DNA from: Tetrastigma voinierianum
Taxonomy: Eukaryota; Streptophyta; Magnoliopsida; Vitales; Vitaceae
Assembly (NCBI GenBank): GCA_016808115.1
Contig: JAEQBH010004666.1
Coordinates: forward strand, 124,001-188,000
Reading direction: 5' to 3'
Length of the DNA: 64,000 nucleotides
In this document: positions 12,000 to 23,029 of the stretch, one piece after another
How positions within the stretch are numbered: position 1 is the first letter of the stretch
How the letters are laid out: each line of letters starts with the position of its first letter
Made by a program: the position numbers and the translations under genes
Notes under the pieces: model-generated
Database searches by the model: none
Told to the model about the DNA's origin: nothing
The model's input: the letters and a program-made list of their open reading frames with translations, nothing else

Positions 12000-12310
12000 C
12001 GTAATCAACTCAAGCCATCTTCTTTGCCTCAGGTTTAACTCTTTTTGGGTGAAAATATATTGAAGACTCTTATGATTTGTAAAGATCCTACAAGGAACAC
12101 CATATAAGTAATGTCTCCATATTTTTTAGTGCAAACACGATTCTTTGCGAGCTCCCAAGTCGGTATTAATAGGGTAATTCTCCTCTATGCTTCTTTAATT
12201 TGTCTTGAGGCATATGCAATCACCTATCATTCTGCGTCAAAACCATGACCAAGGCCTTCTTTGAGGCATTGCGTAAACCCGCAGCCCATCTCTCCCATTG
12301 GGCAAAACTG
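12000..12310 (-). pseudogene. RNase H domain of element A, degenerate
   Basis: RNase H removes the RNA strand from RNA:DNA hybrids. The minus strand shows, in order, GLGHGFDAE (from DASxxGLGCVLMQ), VIAYASRQIKEA near 12205, a LAAVVFAL-like remnant, YGV near 12100, SLQYIF near 12060, and RQRRWLEL-like KEDGLS.L near 12020. This is the usual series of RT-RNase H connection and RNase H blocks in chromovirus-like gypsy elements. Frameshifts occur in almost every block. It lies between RT and integrase, the canonical Ty3/gypsy position. Confidence 0.75.
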
Positions 12311-12359
12311 GCTGGGGCTGAGTCAATGCCTTAAACTCTCGAAACTCTGCTGGCTAGCA

Positions 12360-13230
12360 TCCACCCAATCATACTTGACATCTTTCCTTGTCGGCTTAGT
12401 CGATTAGGGCTCTTATCTTGGAGAACCCCTCGACAAACTTCGCGTAATATCTTCTTCAAACCGAGGAAGCTTGACCTCGACACATTCTTTGGTGGTTTCA
12501 ATTTACCACTTCCTTATTTACAGGGTTCTCACCCCTCGGTTGAGATCACATGACTGGGATGCCGCCCGAGCGAAAACTGGCCTTGTAGCAGCATAATTTT
12601 CTCTCCACTTAGGAGTGCGCTACAATCCTCAGGTGCTCGGAATGTTCCTCTGAACTACACGAATACACTAGGATATGTCAATAAAACTATAGCCGAACCT
12701 ATCCAAATAAATTTGGAATACTCGGTTCATCAAATCCATAAGCGGCTATGGAGCATTAGTCGAACCAATGGCGTACCAAAAACTCATAATACCGTGGCGT
12801 GTCAGATAAGTCTTAGGTACATCACTCTCCTCTCAACTGATGATACCCCGACCTTAAGTCTATCTTGGAGTATACTCGAGATCCTTGGAGTTGATCAAAT
12901 AACTCATCGATCCTAGGGAGTGGATACTGATTGCGAATGGTAACTCTATTCAGCTGCCTGTAATTTATACACAACCGCAAACTCCCATCTTTCTTTTCTG
13001 TGAAGAACTAGAGCTCCCCCCATGGGGATATGCCAGTCTAATATCCTTACTCAACAATTCTATATTGGGCCTTAAGCTCCCTTAACTTTCTACTTAGGAG
13101 CCATCCTATGGAGAATAAATGGGCTCGATTACCGCAGGATCAAATCAATGGTGAACTCCGCCTGTTCGGAAATTAAGCACTGCTGATATCGTCCAGAGAT
13201 ACATGCGGGAACTCTCGGCTGCTGGAATCT
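12360..13230 (-). pseudogene. Reverse transcriptase of element A, degenerate
   Basis: Reading leftward on the minus strand from about 13230: an EQAEFTIDLI segment and YRMAP remnant (13080-13160), PWGxLVL (13000), then GSTNAP and MDLMNRVFQIYLDRF near 12700-12790, the palm catalytic region as FIDI (expected FIDD) near 12680, SCDLNRG (from GHVISxxG), and YYAKFVEGFSKI near 12400-12440. The second catalytic Asp of FIDD is replaced, apart from the frameshifts. The short + strand open frame at 12713-12916 is a shadow of this domain. Element order and motif spacing fit a single pol polyprotein. Confidence 0.75.
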
Positions 13231-13320
13231 TATCGATATAGTCCCCTCATTCCTGTCTCCACCACATAAGCTAGATAACCTGACATCTTTTCGCAGCATT
13301 CATGCTGTCGCCGTGGAGAA

Positions 13321-13560
13321 TCATACGGAAGATAACTCTTTACTTATTCCTGCGAACTTTACCTCAAATTTCCACACGGCCCCTGTGTTTGCTTCCTTTT
13401 TATAACAATCTAATGTGGCTCTACATGGCGAGATGGCAATCCATGCGAGAACCACATCAAAATCCCCCTCATATCTAAGGCCCTGAATCCATTTGGGGCT
13501 CTGTCCCTCAATGAGAACTCTACTATCTCGGCTACTCTGTGCGAGAATAACGGATCTCAA
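13321..13560 (-). pseudogene. Retropepsin-like protease of element A, C-terminal part
   Basis: An 80-codon minus-strand frame contains FDVVLAWIAISPCRATLDCYKKE, equivalent to the FDVILGMDWL...DC segment that ends plant gypsy retropepsin-like domains. The N-terminal DTG-type active box is not readable upstream. Its position between gag (right) and RT (left) is canonical. Inactive as it stands. Confidence 0.65.
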
Positions 13561-13599
13561 TTTGGAAGGGAAACTTTCTCATCTGACCTACAATGTTTG

Positions 13600-14895
13600 G
13601 AGTCTCTGTCGGCGACGATCCCCAGAATGGCTTGGATGCAAATAAATCGTAGCTCTGGGTCTCTTAAAGGTATATGCGTCGTGATCAAGGATAGAAAAAT
13701 AACGTGACCACATCTGGGTATACGCATCTTGAATCCACGGCCTTATACTCGCTGAGTGCGGGGGCTGCATGCGTATCCACAGGAGCCTTGCCTCTACCTG
13801 CACCACGTTACCTCTGCTGCTTGTTTGTCTTCAGCCCCTCTATTTGAAACCTCTCACGATCGGCTTTTGTGTGCTCATCTGCGGAGTAAATTGGTGGTAG
13901 TTGCGATGTCTCCGTAGCCACGTCGGTGAGGCACTCCCTGTGAAATGGCCTTCACGGCCGCGGTGGAAACACCACATCTTGAATCTCCTCCCGTTCCGTG
14001 GTGTCGTCTCGAGCATATATGACATCTGAGAGGAGTACTGCAGGTGCCTTGCTAATGACCCCAGGGCCCTCGTTTGATCCACGACTAGAGATAGCTCATA
14101 GGCGCACTTGCGCCGCGCCACATAACCTCTACTGCCTTTTCTTTCTTTATCTTTTGTCTGAGCTTTGTTGGGACGTGCCTGGTGCACTCCTCTTACTCTT
14201 ACTTTCCTGTATACTAAGTACATGGGTGTAATTAACCTTTCCCATTTCTCGGAAGCGGTATCGACTAAGTCACGTCTTATTTTGAGGAACCAGCCCCGGC
14301 AAATGCACACTCGGTTAGTCTTCATGTCCAGGCAAAAAACCTTTGTCACTTCATCGCTTCATCAGCTTGAATATATGGAACCAATCTAACTAGTTCAGGA
14401 ACCTCTTCTCATGTCGACAGCGTGTTCTTAATTACAACCGAAGAGCTATTTCGATTTGAATCCTTATGACTCGAGAAAGAATCGTCGGTGAATTCTTCTT
14501 CGAAATTGGTCCCATGATATGCCATGGGATACCTCCTCTCCAGCGGCATCCCGCAATCCTTAATACTGTATTCCATCGTTGGAAACTTAATTCTTTCTTT
14601 CGTCAGATTGCAGCTATATCTTCGTAAACCCATTTTACTTTATCTAACCATAACGGGCTGCCTCCTAGATCGCCCTTTCTTGGTCGTATGGGCAGCGTTT
14701 CATCTTCTCTGTCGACCTCCGGGGTTCTTCCGGGAACCTCTCTGAGTTGCGGTGGAGTTCTGCGGCTGTGACGGTCGCTATGGCTACTATCACGTGCGAT
14801 CTATGCGCGCGCTCTGCTTGTAAATAATCCTGGCACTTGAGCTCCCTCACGGGTGACGGATGGTGACTGGCCTCTTCTTTGGAGGCCCAGTTCAT
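13600..14895 (-). pseudogene. gag: gag of element A, degenerate, with nucleocapsid knuckle
   Basis: The longest open piece on the minus strand (13840-14349, 169 codons) contains a zinc-knuckle remnant CFHRGREGHFTG near 13920-13965, preceded by SSQMSYMLETTPRNGRRFK, the typical linker before the knuckle in plant gypsy gag. The final Cys of the CCHC pattern is lost (GSAS instead of ...C) and the second Cys is Arg. Upstream, pieces at 14409-14633 (EEEFTDDSF) and 14665-14895 (MNWASKEEASHH...) keep the charged character of a gag N-terminus, but similarity is weak. ATG at 14893-14895 is a possible original start because it lies just inside the PBS, but this is inference. Confidence 0.6.
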
Positions 14896-15094
14896 AGGCG
14901 GTAGTGGAGCCGACTACGTGCTCATCTCACTTAGAGTCTTGTAGGACCCATTTCGAGACCTCTAGAATAACTCTCCTAGGACGACCTCTCGTCTCTGCGA
15001 CATAGTCAGCTGTAATTATAAAAATCGACTTTTTAATCTTTGACTCGGCTTGATATGTATGTACTTTAAGTTTGAACATGCATGGTTGCCAATG

Positions 15095-15111
15095 CCAGGC
15101 TACAATACCAC
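15095..15111 (-). other. Probable initiator-Met tRNA primer binding site of element A
   Basis: On the minus strand the sequence tggtattgtagcctg differs from the plant Met-tRNA type PBS (TGGTATCAGAGCCTG) at three positions. It lies between gag and the right LTR, as it should. It is about 60 bases from the LTR end I favour (15175), which is further than usual, so either the LTR extends to about 15112 or there is a small insertion. Confidence 0.5.
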
Positions 15112-15174
15112 CTTGCGTGAGTATCATCTTCTCACGTCTAGGTTATTATATCTGACTGCTCACGATCTGGCACT

Positions 15175-17870
15175 TGTGCGCGCCCCCAGCCAGGTGAGCC
15201 CGGGCGTCATAAGCCACTCCTTGAAATCCGGTAGTTCATACAACATTGAAACTCATAATGAAGCGGCCATTATTCTTCTTCAAAGCGCCACATAAAAATT
15301 TTTCTTTTCTAAACTTATGATTTTATAAAATTTTGGCCCATGCTGTTGCATATAGAACATTATCCCGAATCACAACGCCCTCAATTTACAACTATATCCA
15401 AAATATGGCCGGCCAGAAGCGTCACCAAGCTGGCGTTCTCGCGAAAACTACTCACATGCATCTGTATGTTGAATTATCGTATTAGTATTTCTTCTTGTAA
15501 TATTCTTACTAACGTGACTTTGTCTGATGTCGGGGCAGCCCTTATTATCTTCCGTGTCTTGCGTGTTGTACTGGAAAATAGTTTTAAAATCTGAATAATG
15601 AATTCAAGCGGTCGGTGAGTGTAACATAAAGCGTTTTGCTTTTCAGGAAAACTTGTCACCAAAAAATGTAAAGCCTCTTTTCTGATTATTTTAAACTTAA
15701 TGGCACTGAGTTTAAAAACTTAACAACTGCTTCTTTTGCTAACTTTGCTTTTAAAAGTTTAAAACTTTTAACTCTTTAACTGTAACTGTTTCTTTTAACA
15801 AAAGCTTATAAGCTTCTTATTGTTTCTTTGGCAGAAGTCTATAAAACACAATTCTTCTTTGCTTTCTTTTATCTTGTTTGAAAGTTTACTTAAAGCGCTG
15901 TGACGGCACTATTTAGGTTCTGAACTTTTATGAAGCGGACGCAGGTTTGTGCGTCTTTGAAAATAAAGCGGGAGCACAGAACGGCCAGTTCTTTAAGCTC
16001 TCAGGAAGCACAGGCGGCCGAGGCCGATGGTTGATTTTTCATTGTATATTATCTTTATAAAACGTCAATGGCTGGGCTATTTTGCTCTGTCTGCCGAGTG
16101 AGCAACGGAGCGCAGGCGGCCGTCTTGGGTGGAAAGGACACGGGTCCGCGTCACCTTTAGGTGAATATGGTGGAATTGGCGGGTCGCCCGTCACCGTATG
16201 TAGTTAAACCATCAGCGCTATATCTTTCACTGTCGTCTTGCGGTCTCGGCACAAATGCGTGATGTATGTCCTGGTTGCGGTAGAATGGCCCAAAATCGTG
16301 TATGAGATCTGCTGTATGATGCCTTTGTCTGAATCACATACGGCAGGATTTCTTCTTAGGCCAAGAAACTGTTTTCCGCAAACGTTAACAACACAACTAA
16401 CTGCTCTTTGAAAAAATGGTTTTAAAACCATTTCTTGCCTTTGCCTAACTTGAAAAATGGTTAGTATTGAAAACCATTTAACTGGTTAACAACTGCTTGA
16501 AAAATGGTTTAATTATTGAAAGCGAATTTCTAACTGCTACTTTCTTGAAAGATGGTTCTGATTTAAGCGAATTTACTTCTTTCAGTGGTTTTAGCTGGCA
16601 GTTTGGCAACTGGCGAAAAATGGTTTTAATTGTTGAAAAGCAGATTCTTTACAACTTTGCTGGCGAAAAGATGGTTTATCTTCAGAAAGCAATGAAATCT
16701 GGAGTCTGAAAGCAGTTTATAATAATAATAATCTATTTAGTATTGGAAAATGAGTTTAAACCATTCATAACAACTTCTGTAAAGAAACGACGCGATTAGG
16801 CTAAGCGCTTTCTTTTAGCTCTGTAGTACCGATGTATTAGATCCTTGCGTCAGTAGCAATAAGCGATTCTGTGGCTTTGTCTTCTGATTAAAATTTTCAG
16901 AAAATATGTGGTACGAAAATCTGTCATTTGAGGCATATGGTGGGTCCCTAGTAAGGAACCGTATAGTCTAAGCGCGTTCGAGTGCATGGGTTGTGCGGAC
17001 AAATCACAAATTTTAATAAGTATGCGACGGTCCGAAGTCATTGGTGTCAGAAAATAGTCATTCACAAAATTTATAGGTCCTATTTCAGTCCCAAGATTTT
17101 GGGATGGTTATGGTATCTGAATATTCCGTAGTTATGAGCACAGGAACAAGATATCTGATGGGAAATTCCCGTATGTGTGTGGCCAAGTTTTGGTGTGGCG
17201 CGTGTTTCGTCCCGGTGGAAATTAAACAGAAACTTTGGTCAGAAGGGTCGCATTGTTTGAATATGGCGTAGATGAGAAAAGCCCAAAAATTTGGGTTTTA
17301 ACGTATTTCTATGTGATCTCGAGGTGAGCGTGTTTCGATCTTCCTGTGCTTGTAGCCTCGTCGTAAACGACTTTTCGTGTTTATCGAAGCCGAAATCAGA
17401 CGGTCGATTTTAAATCATCGAGAGAAAAGAAGATAAAAGAAAAATAAGCCCAAAAAAATCGCCACTGTCTCTCTCTCTGCCCTCACAGTCCACGCACTGC
17501 CGTCCCTTCTTCCCTTTTGATTTTAACTTTTTTTTTTTTTTTTTTTTTGTGTTAGTGAGGACGCGTATCAGCTTTGCTTTTCTTCTCGGTCCGTTTATTA
17601 AAACGATTTATTTTATCAGTTTGATTTTATTTATAAATGAATATTAACATATCTTTCCGTTTGAATTTTTCAAAGTAGTTTTAGTTATTTCTTTATCCCG
17701 ATCGCGCAAGAAATTATTAAAATATTAGGCATGCTCGGAATTAAGAAGGCTTTTAGGTCGGCTAGATTTAACGAGACGAAACACTTGTATGATCAGTTTA
17801 AATCATCCGAATCAGAGAATTTCGAGACTTCACTTATGAAGTGCAGCGGTCGTTATTATTTCTTGCGAAG
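15175..17870 (-). mobile_element. Right (5') LTR of element A, truncated at outer end
   Basis: It aligns with 7292-10060 of the left LTR, including both hairpin subrepeat arrays and the long T run. It follows the family through ctcggaatt, tagatttaacgagac and cagagaatttcgagac (about 17733-17840; compare 63190-63230 read in reverse). After about 17870 the next ~280 bp present in the left LTR are missing and unrelated sequence begins. Confidence 0.7.
16395..16690. repeat. Hairpin-type subrepeat II in LTR A (right copy)
   Basis: Units gaaaaatggttt...aaaaccattt repeat six times, as at 8545-8830. Subrepeat I has its right copy at about 15690-15930. Confidence 0.65.
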
Positions 17871-18899
17871 TGATGAACATCTGGCTGTTCAGACCGATGA
17901 ATGCAGCGGTGAAATTAACTCGTGTGCGTCTATAAAAACGATATCGCCATATATTTGTTGATGATGTATTGTTTGAATCTGATCAGGTTCGAAGAATTTT
18001 ATCGACATTCGTTATTAATCCGATGTGATGGACGGATATTCTTATCGACATCGATATCATTATATCTGTTCTATCAGATGGAAACGATCTCAAGTTAAAG
18101 CCGATGATATTGCTTTCCAGGACATAACTCAGTTATTGTTAAATTGACCGATGGAGATCAACTCGTGAATCGTTATGATGATGCGGCGCCGATGAAACTA
18201 ATGACGATTAAGGTGGCTGGTTATCGTTCGTGACGGACGGAAACCTGGTTGACAAAATTCGCGATAAACGGACCATTGTGGTGGCGGAAAACGATCAACT
18301 GGCGGTTGTTGATAACCCAGCGGTCAATCTGAAAGGACCGTGATGTTTCGGGGTAAAAGTTCAGTGATATCTGGAGTAGACCTGGTGGCGGAAGACAGTG
18401 GCAGATCCACATAGCATCGGGAAAATGATGGGCAAATGGGTTATGACGATCACTGGCAGCGTGGCGTCGGATTGGCGGCAAATTACCAAATCGTAATCGG
18501 AGTGGCACCTGTATCAGATAGGCGCGTCGCGATAACTGGCGGTGTGCGCAAACAGATCCGTTTCTCTGGCGCGTGAATGGCTACCTAAGCCCCGAGTGTA
18601 ATTCCGGTTTGGAGGATTTTCTCTTAGGAGTTTTGGGAGCTCAAGTGTTGTTTTTAGACTAGGGTTTCATTTGGTATCCCTTAGTTATGTTTTATATAAG
18701 TCTGAGGTCGTTTCGGGTAAAAATCCCACGAGACAGAACTTGGACATTGATAAAAGTCTTCTTGTTGAGCACGATGGCATGGCTTTTATCAGTAAGTCGG
18801 ATTGTGATGTTAAGCCCGTCTGAACTACGTATCGGCCAGAGGCCCTCTGAAATGGTGTGTAGTTAACCCTAAAACTATTCCTCCTCGAAAAAAGTCAAA
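17871..18899. other. Unassigned segment replacing the end of LTR A
   Basis: No LTR similarity is left here. 17871-18600 has a base pattern unlike its neighbours: moderate GC, few homopolymers, and frequent cgat, gatgat, ggcggtt words. On the + strand a short open piece reads DGNLVDKIRDKR and VVAENDQLAVVDNP (about 18238-18325), but stops close every frame within about 80 codons. I recognise no family. 18600-18899 contains plant-like gene or LTR debris (agggtttcat, ctaaaac). Coding similarity to the Tat pol resumes after about 18900. Confidence 0.4.
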
Positions 18900-19560
18900 C
18901 TTAGTCAACTTGGTCAAACCGTTAACAGATGGCTGAAGTCAAACTCATTATTTAGTGCAATTCGTTTACAATATATAGATGACATATTTGTTAAAATCAA
19001 CTACGGCGAGCTCCACATAGCTCATCCCGATTGAGGCATTCACGATCACGAAAGAAATCTGACGCAAGTTGAATCAAACCCAGTACTTTGAGTCTTGTAG
19101 AAAAATTCTGGGTTTATCAGTTATGAGAATAGAGCGGAGCTCCGGACTCGAATAAAAGTTAAACGCTCGACATCGCGTCACCGCCTCGCAGCATAAAAGC
19201 CAGCGCCGCCACGGAAGATAATTCTTATTAACGTTTTGTATCGGGGCGAGCCAAAGTGCTGACCGCTTCTTCGATTCTAAAGCTTTCCAGGATTTTACGC
19301 TCTGAAAACGATCGCGTGATAAAAACTTTATCTGACTCCGTTACGGTAGAAGTCCCTCTGAGAGCTCCTTGTACATCATTGGATTGATTTCTGCGACCGG
19401 TCGATCACGATTAGAGACAAAGGTAAAATTAAACCTTGATCTACTATTGCTGGTAGGCTTTGAGAAGGAAGCGAGAGGAGAGGTATCGAGATTGAAACTA
19501 ATCCAGCATTGGTAATACGGCGAAACTGCTGTTCTTACTTTGGCACATACCATGTCAATG
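18900..19560 (+). pseudogene. Reverse transcriptase, C-terminal part (Tat-type), with YIDD box
   Basis: Coding similarity resumes with QYIDDIFVK at 18969-18995, the catalytic YxDD box of RT. It continues EAFTI, KLNQTQYF and KILGLSVM (the KLNPxKCxFGV..GKxLGF region, about 19030-19125), then QRL/SADRFFDSKAFQDFTL at 19225-19310, equivalent to the RT thumb/connection segment. Frame changes occur every 30-80 bases. Together with 4790-5330 it makes one RT domain of normal extent. Overlap between the halves is ambiguous: the tatatag before the break (5324-5330) is repeated at 18972-18978. Confidence 0.7.
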
Positions 19561-20330
19561 AGAATACCCGATGAAGCGAAAGTCTTTACATAAACGAGAG
19601 ACCTCGGGAGATTGATGAAGTGGACATAGAAGTGGCGAGTTAGGCATCGGATATAGGCGAAAACTACAATAAAAGGGCGGGTCTTGGTAGACCGTCATGG
19701 AATTCACCTGGTGGGAGCTGCGAGGACCACCTGGCGAGCTCGGCCCCTGACTGGAAGGCTGTCCCAGTAGGCGGGACGCCCGTGCTCAAGGGAGTGGGGT
19801 AGGGCTAATTCTGACCTCTCCAGAAGGGGAATAGATATCGAGTATGCGCTCAGATTTGGGTTCGAGCCTCGACAACGGGCCAGTATGGGGCCATCGCCAG
19901 TTGGACTATTTTCGTGGTCGATGGAAGTTGATCGACGAGTATGCGTGATTCCTAGTTGGTAGTAAAGAAAATGAAGGCACCTATATGAAGGGCGAGTTCA
20001 AAATGATCATGCCTAAAAAAGATGCGGGAATTACTAAGGAAGTTCGCAGTTCAAGTCGATTTATACCAAGAGCGAGAAAATTCACGAGCAAATGCCTTAT
20101 GCAGCCCAGCGTGACCTCCAAAGAAAGACCTCAACAAAGCAGCTCGTCAGTACACTTTGAGGCTGTAGATCTCATTGACAAAGAGGCCTCCCTGTCATGT
20201 GGCAGGCTAGATGGACCAGTTAAGAATTTACTTAATAGAAGGACTACTACCAAACGATCCAAAGGAGGCATCAAAGCTTAGGTCGAGGTCTACCAGGTTC
20301 ACTATTCATTAAGGGGCCCTTTGTAGCGAG
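19480..20330 (+). pseudogene. RNase H and linker of Tat-type pol, degenerate
   Basis: RNase H-type sequence starts with SRLKLIQH (from RYxEIEKLA), DLGRLMKW (about 19600) and TTIKGRVLVD (19655-19690). It continues with an IEYAL/FGFEA-like stretch near 19840-19900 seen across frames. The long open frame 19985-20281 (98 codons) then gives YMKGEF.M and SSSRFIPRARKFTSKCL (20046-20100), where RNase H family members have IPRExNxxADxLSKLA; the Ala-Asp of ADALS is not preserved. It ends GPVKNLLNRRTTTKRSKGG (20215-20270), the linker before integrase. Dead copy. Confidence 0.7.
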
Positions 20331-20339
20331 TTTTCACAC

Positions 20340-21065
20340 CCAGTCTGTCAAATGCATTACGGGGAGGCAGGCTATGTCTTGGGGGAAGTACGCCCAGAGG
20401 GCGTGTCAATGAAAATCCACATCGGGGCTCAGGACAACCTTTGTGAGAAGAATCTTGGGTAGGGATATACGGCTGGTAACCGGAGACGCTGGGAACCCAA
20501 TTGGAAGTGCCAGTTGTCGGAGCACACAAAATCTCGCCTCCATCTGGCCGCAGACCGGGTTACAAGCCCATGGCCTTTCGATGGGGCTGACGTGTTGGAC
20601 ACAACCTTGAGAAAGAGACTAATGCAATTTATCGTGTGCGATTAGTTATTTCTCAAATGGGGCATTCAGGGCCTTGCTGCCATCATAGAACAAAGGTCAC
20701 GCAACTGGATTCGGTACAGCGCCATAATATGCGGAGTTTGGTATCTCGAGGGCCCTAGTGTCAGAAAATGGGAAGCAATTCAACAATCCACAAGTTCGAG
20801 GGGATTTACGTATAGGAGGCTGGGATCGCGGGAATACTACTCGTCTGACTCAGTCACAATCTAATGGAGCGGAGCTGAAGTCACCATCAGAACTCTTAAG
20901 CGACTGACAGGGCAGAGTTTGGAAGATCTAAAGGCAAATGTTTGGTACCTCCCAGGGTGTGTGGCATCTGAGACTACCGCAGTCGTAGCTCAGGAAACCC
21001 CATTCGCTCTGCCTTGCTTCAGGCGTAGCTCAGTCGAATCGGCAGGGTAACACAGTTACGCAATT
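20340..21065 (+). pseudogene. Integrase of Tat-type element, degenerate
   Basis: One + frame with only a few stops runs through most of the integrase. It starts in the zinc-binding region (YGEAGYVLGEVRPEGVS, IGAQDNLCEKNLG.GY, about 20353-20470), continues WEPNWKCQL and VTSPWPFDGADVLD (core start, 20490-20595), and passes FLKWGI...AAIIEQRSRNW near 20650-20715. It then gives EVTIRTLKRLTGQSLEDLK (20878-20934) and AQETPFALPC (20989-21020), the conserved end of the rve core. The HHCC motif and DDE triad are incomplete. Integrase follows RNase H, as expected for Ty3/gypsy order. Confidence 0.75.
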
Positions 21066-21189
21066 ACCTGATTAATGCTTAAAACAAAAATATATTATTT
21101 CTTTGTTCTGATAAAGGTACTAATTAATTTAATTATTAGTGCCATCCCTTACATCTCGGGAATGAATAGTAAGCGGTTCATTTAAAAAA

Positions 21190-21362
21190 ATCTCGAGAAA
21201 GAGAGAGGAAAGAGAGGAAGAAAGAGTGCGGAAGAAGGAAAAAGAGAAGGAAAAGAGGAAAGAAAGAAGAAAGAGAAGAAGAGAGTGAGAGCAGGAAGAG
21301 GAAAGGAGAAGGAAAAGGAAGAAAGAGAAGAGAAAGAAGGAAGAGGAGAAAATAGAGAAAGC
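21190..21362 (+). repeat. Near-pure purine (GA) tract, about 170 bp
   Basis: The + strand is almost entirely G and A, broken by only a few pyrimidines (for example gtgcgg near 21227 and gtgagagcagg near 21286). Such tracts can adopt triplex structures. The long open frames on both strands here are artefacts of composition. It lies in the Tat-type 3' region. Confidence 0.8.
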
Positions 21363-21749
21363 GGTACTAAAAGTTCTTCTTTCAGAGTACACACTTCCCT
21401 CTCGGTGCATTCCCTAGCATGGGTTTCAAGTCATCGGACGGGGCTAAGGAAAAACATAACTCCTAAGGGGCTAGGGAAAACACAGCTCCTTTACAAGTAG
21501 AGGCCATCGGACAAGCCTTCAGGGATCTCGGGCGGGCTGAGCAGACAACCAAGCCTTGGCCGCTTCATCAGTAAATTCGATTACGCCCAAAAAAGGAAGG
21601 TTTCAAGCATAGGCTCCGACTGCGGAGTAGTAGCAATTTATAAGGAGGCAGACACTCGGAAAATCCTTGTTCCGGTTCCAATTCTCCATAGTAGTCGATT
21701 CTCCATAACCGGCATTAAAAGGCGCCCGCATCTTTCCCAAGTGGAAGTC

Positions 21750-22225
21750 AAATCGGCCGGCGGGAGATCGGTTTTGAAGAGCTCATTTGCTTTCGGCGCT
21801 CGGGCTAGTAGCCGGGAGCGGTTCAGCAGGCAAATTAGCCCACGGGCCTCGCGGCTCGGTTTGAAGGCTGTTGCTGGCTGGTCACGGTAGCCCGGGGCTA
21901 GTTCGGCTCAAGAAAATTAGCCCGCGGAGCCTCGGCCGGCTCGGTTTGAGAGCTGGCCCCTTTCGGCTCAAGCTTGGTAGCCCGGGAGCCGATTCGGCTC
22001 GGGGCCAAAATTCAGCCGGGCCTCAGCGACTCGGTTTTGAAACCGATATTGCTTTCGAACTGGTAGCCGGGAAGCGATTCAGCTCGGGCAAATTAGCCCC
22101 GCGAGCCTCAGCGGCCTTCCCGGTTTTGAAACCGGCTGCTTAGCTTCGGGCTGGCGCCCGGGAGCTAGTTTCAGCTTGGAAATTCAGCCCGGAGCCTCGG
22201 CTAAGTTTTGAAGACTCGGCTTCTG
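21750..22225 (+). repeat. GC-rich minisatellite, about 5.5 units of ~85 bp
   Basis: Units start tagcccgggagc and continue ttcggctcgggc, aaattagcccgcgagcctcggc, ctcggttttgaa to gctttcgggctgg. Starts fall near 21809, 21888, 21978, 22063 and 22154, with partial units at both ends. Units are diverged by substitutions and 1-8 bp indels. It lies between the pol genes and the 3' LTR, where Tat-lineage elements often carry tandem repeats. Confidence 0.8.
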
Positions 22226-23029
22226 CTGACTCAGGCACAGTGCGTATCCTGGTTCAATACGCTGGGTCCATCGCGGGCATTACCACGGCGGACGGATATT
22301 CCGACCCCACCGGGTATTTTATCTCGTCAATTCTACCCTTGCCTTTACCCACGGGGAGAGGAGGCTCCCCCAAGGCGTCTCAAAGAGCAACCACAGCAAA
22401 ACAATCGATTTATGTATTACGAGCAAATTATCCATAGGGATTACCTCTTATAAGCAAGACGAGGCAGCCGGTTCCCGTGGAGGGAAGTATCAGGTAGTAG
22501 AACAAGACCTAACCAAGCTAGCCACTGGCCTTTCTTTATATAATGCTCGAGACACGAGAAGGAAGAAGGCGTCTGAGTCCCTGGAGCGAGCGAAAGGCGA
22601 CCCCCGAGCGAAGTGTCCTAGAAAGCCGCAGAGGATTCTAAACAAAGGTCCTTACTGATGTTAAAGAGAAAAAGGAAGCCCGAACTGTGAAGAAGCAAAA
22701 CTGTCTCGAGGGGAACCATGACACTAGCAGTGCAGGGATTGGAAGAAATGGAAGGAACTAGAGGAAATGGCTGAAGGCGAAGTCATCAATATCAGGGACA
22801 TTTGGCGGCGACAAAGCCACTAATCAAACCAGCTACTGAACGACCCGTGGAAATTTGCATCGATTGACGATATAGCCCTTGCCATTACTCGCGTAACTAA
22901 GGGTACGAGGGGGCAAGCGATTAGGTTTAATAAACGAGCCCCTCACCAAGCCCGAAGTGGGTTTTAAAGAAGGGGATTTACAAGCAAGCTTAGTGAACAC
23001 CACCGGGCTCCCAGCATCGGCACTGGCGG
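22226..23029 (+). other. Non-coding 3' region of the Tat-type element
   Basis: I see no conserved protein here. It has a gag-like basic or polar character only by composition. A purine stretch ttaaagaagggga (22963-22976) just upstream of the 3' LTR is a candidate polypurine tract, which would put the LTR start near 22978. Confidence 0.4.

Larger units (their letters stand above)
7292..17870 (-). mobile_element. Element A: minus-strand chromovirus-like Ty3/gypsy retrotransposon
   Basis: Two long homologous LTRs (7292-10338 and about 15175-17870) flank a ~4.8 kb internal region. Read on the minus strand this holds gag, protease, RT, RNase H and integrase in the canonical Ty3/gypsy order. Protein blocks resemble plant chromovirus-like (Tekay/Del-type) pol: MDLMNRVF, KFVEGFSKI, KWEKITMDFV. 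The element lies within the region that splits the Tat-type RT and is therefore probably younger than it. Its right LTR lacks the last ~280 bp present in the left LTR, replaced by unrelated DNA. All reading frames are disrupted. Confidence 0.8.

Noticed and set aside
18221..18508. 95-codon minus-strand frame in the anomalous segment
   Set aside because: Composition is His/Arg/Pro-rich with no motif; the + strand has equally plausible short pieces, so no coding call is justified.
21129..21410. Long Ser/Phe/Leu-rich minus-strand frame
   Set aside because: It is the complement of a purine tract; low complexity only.
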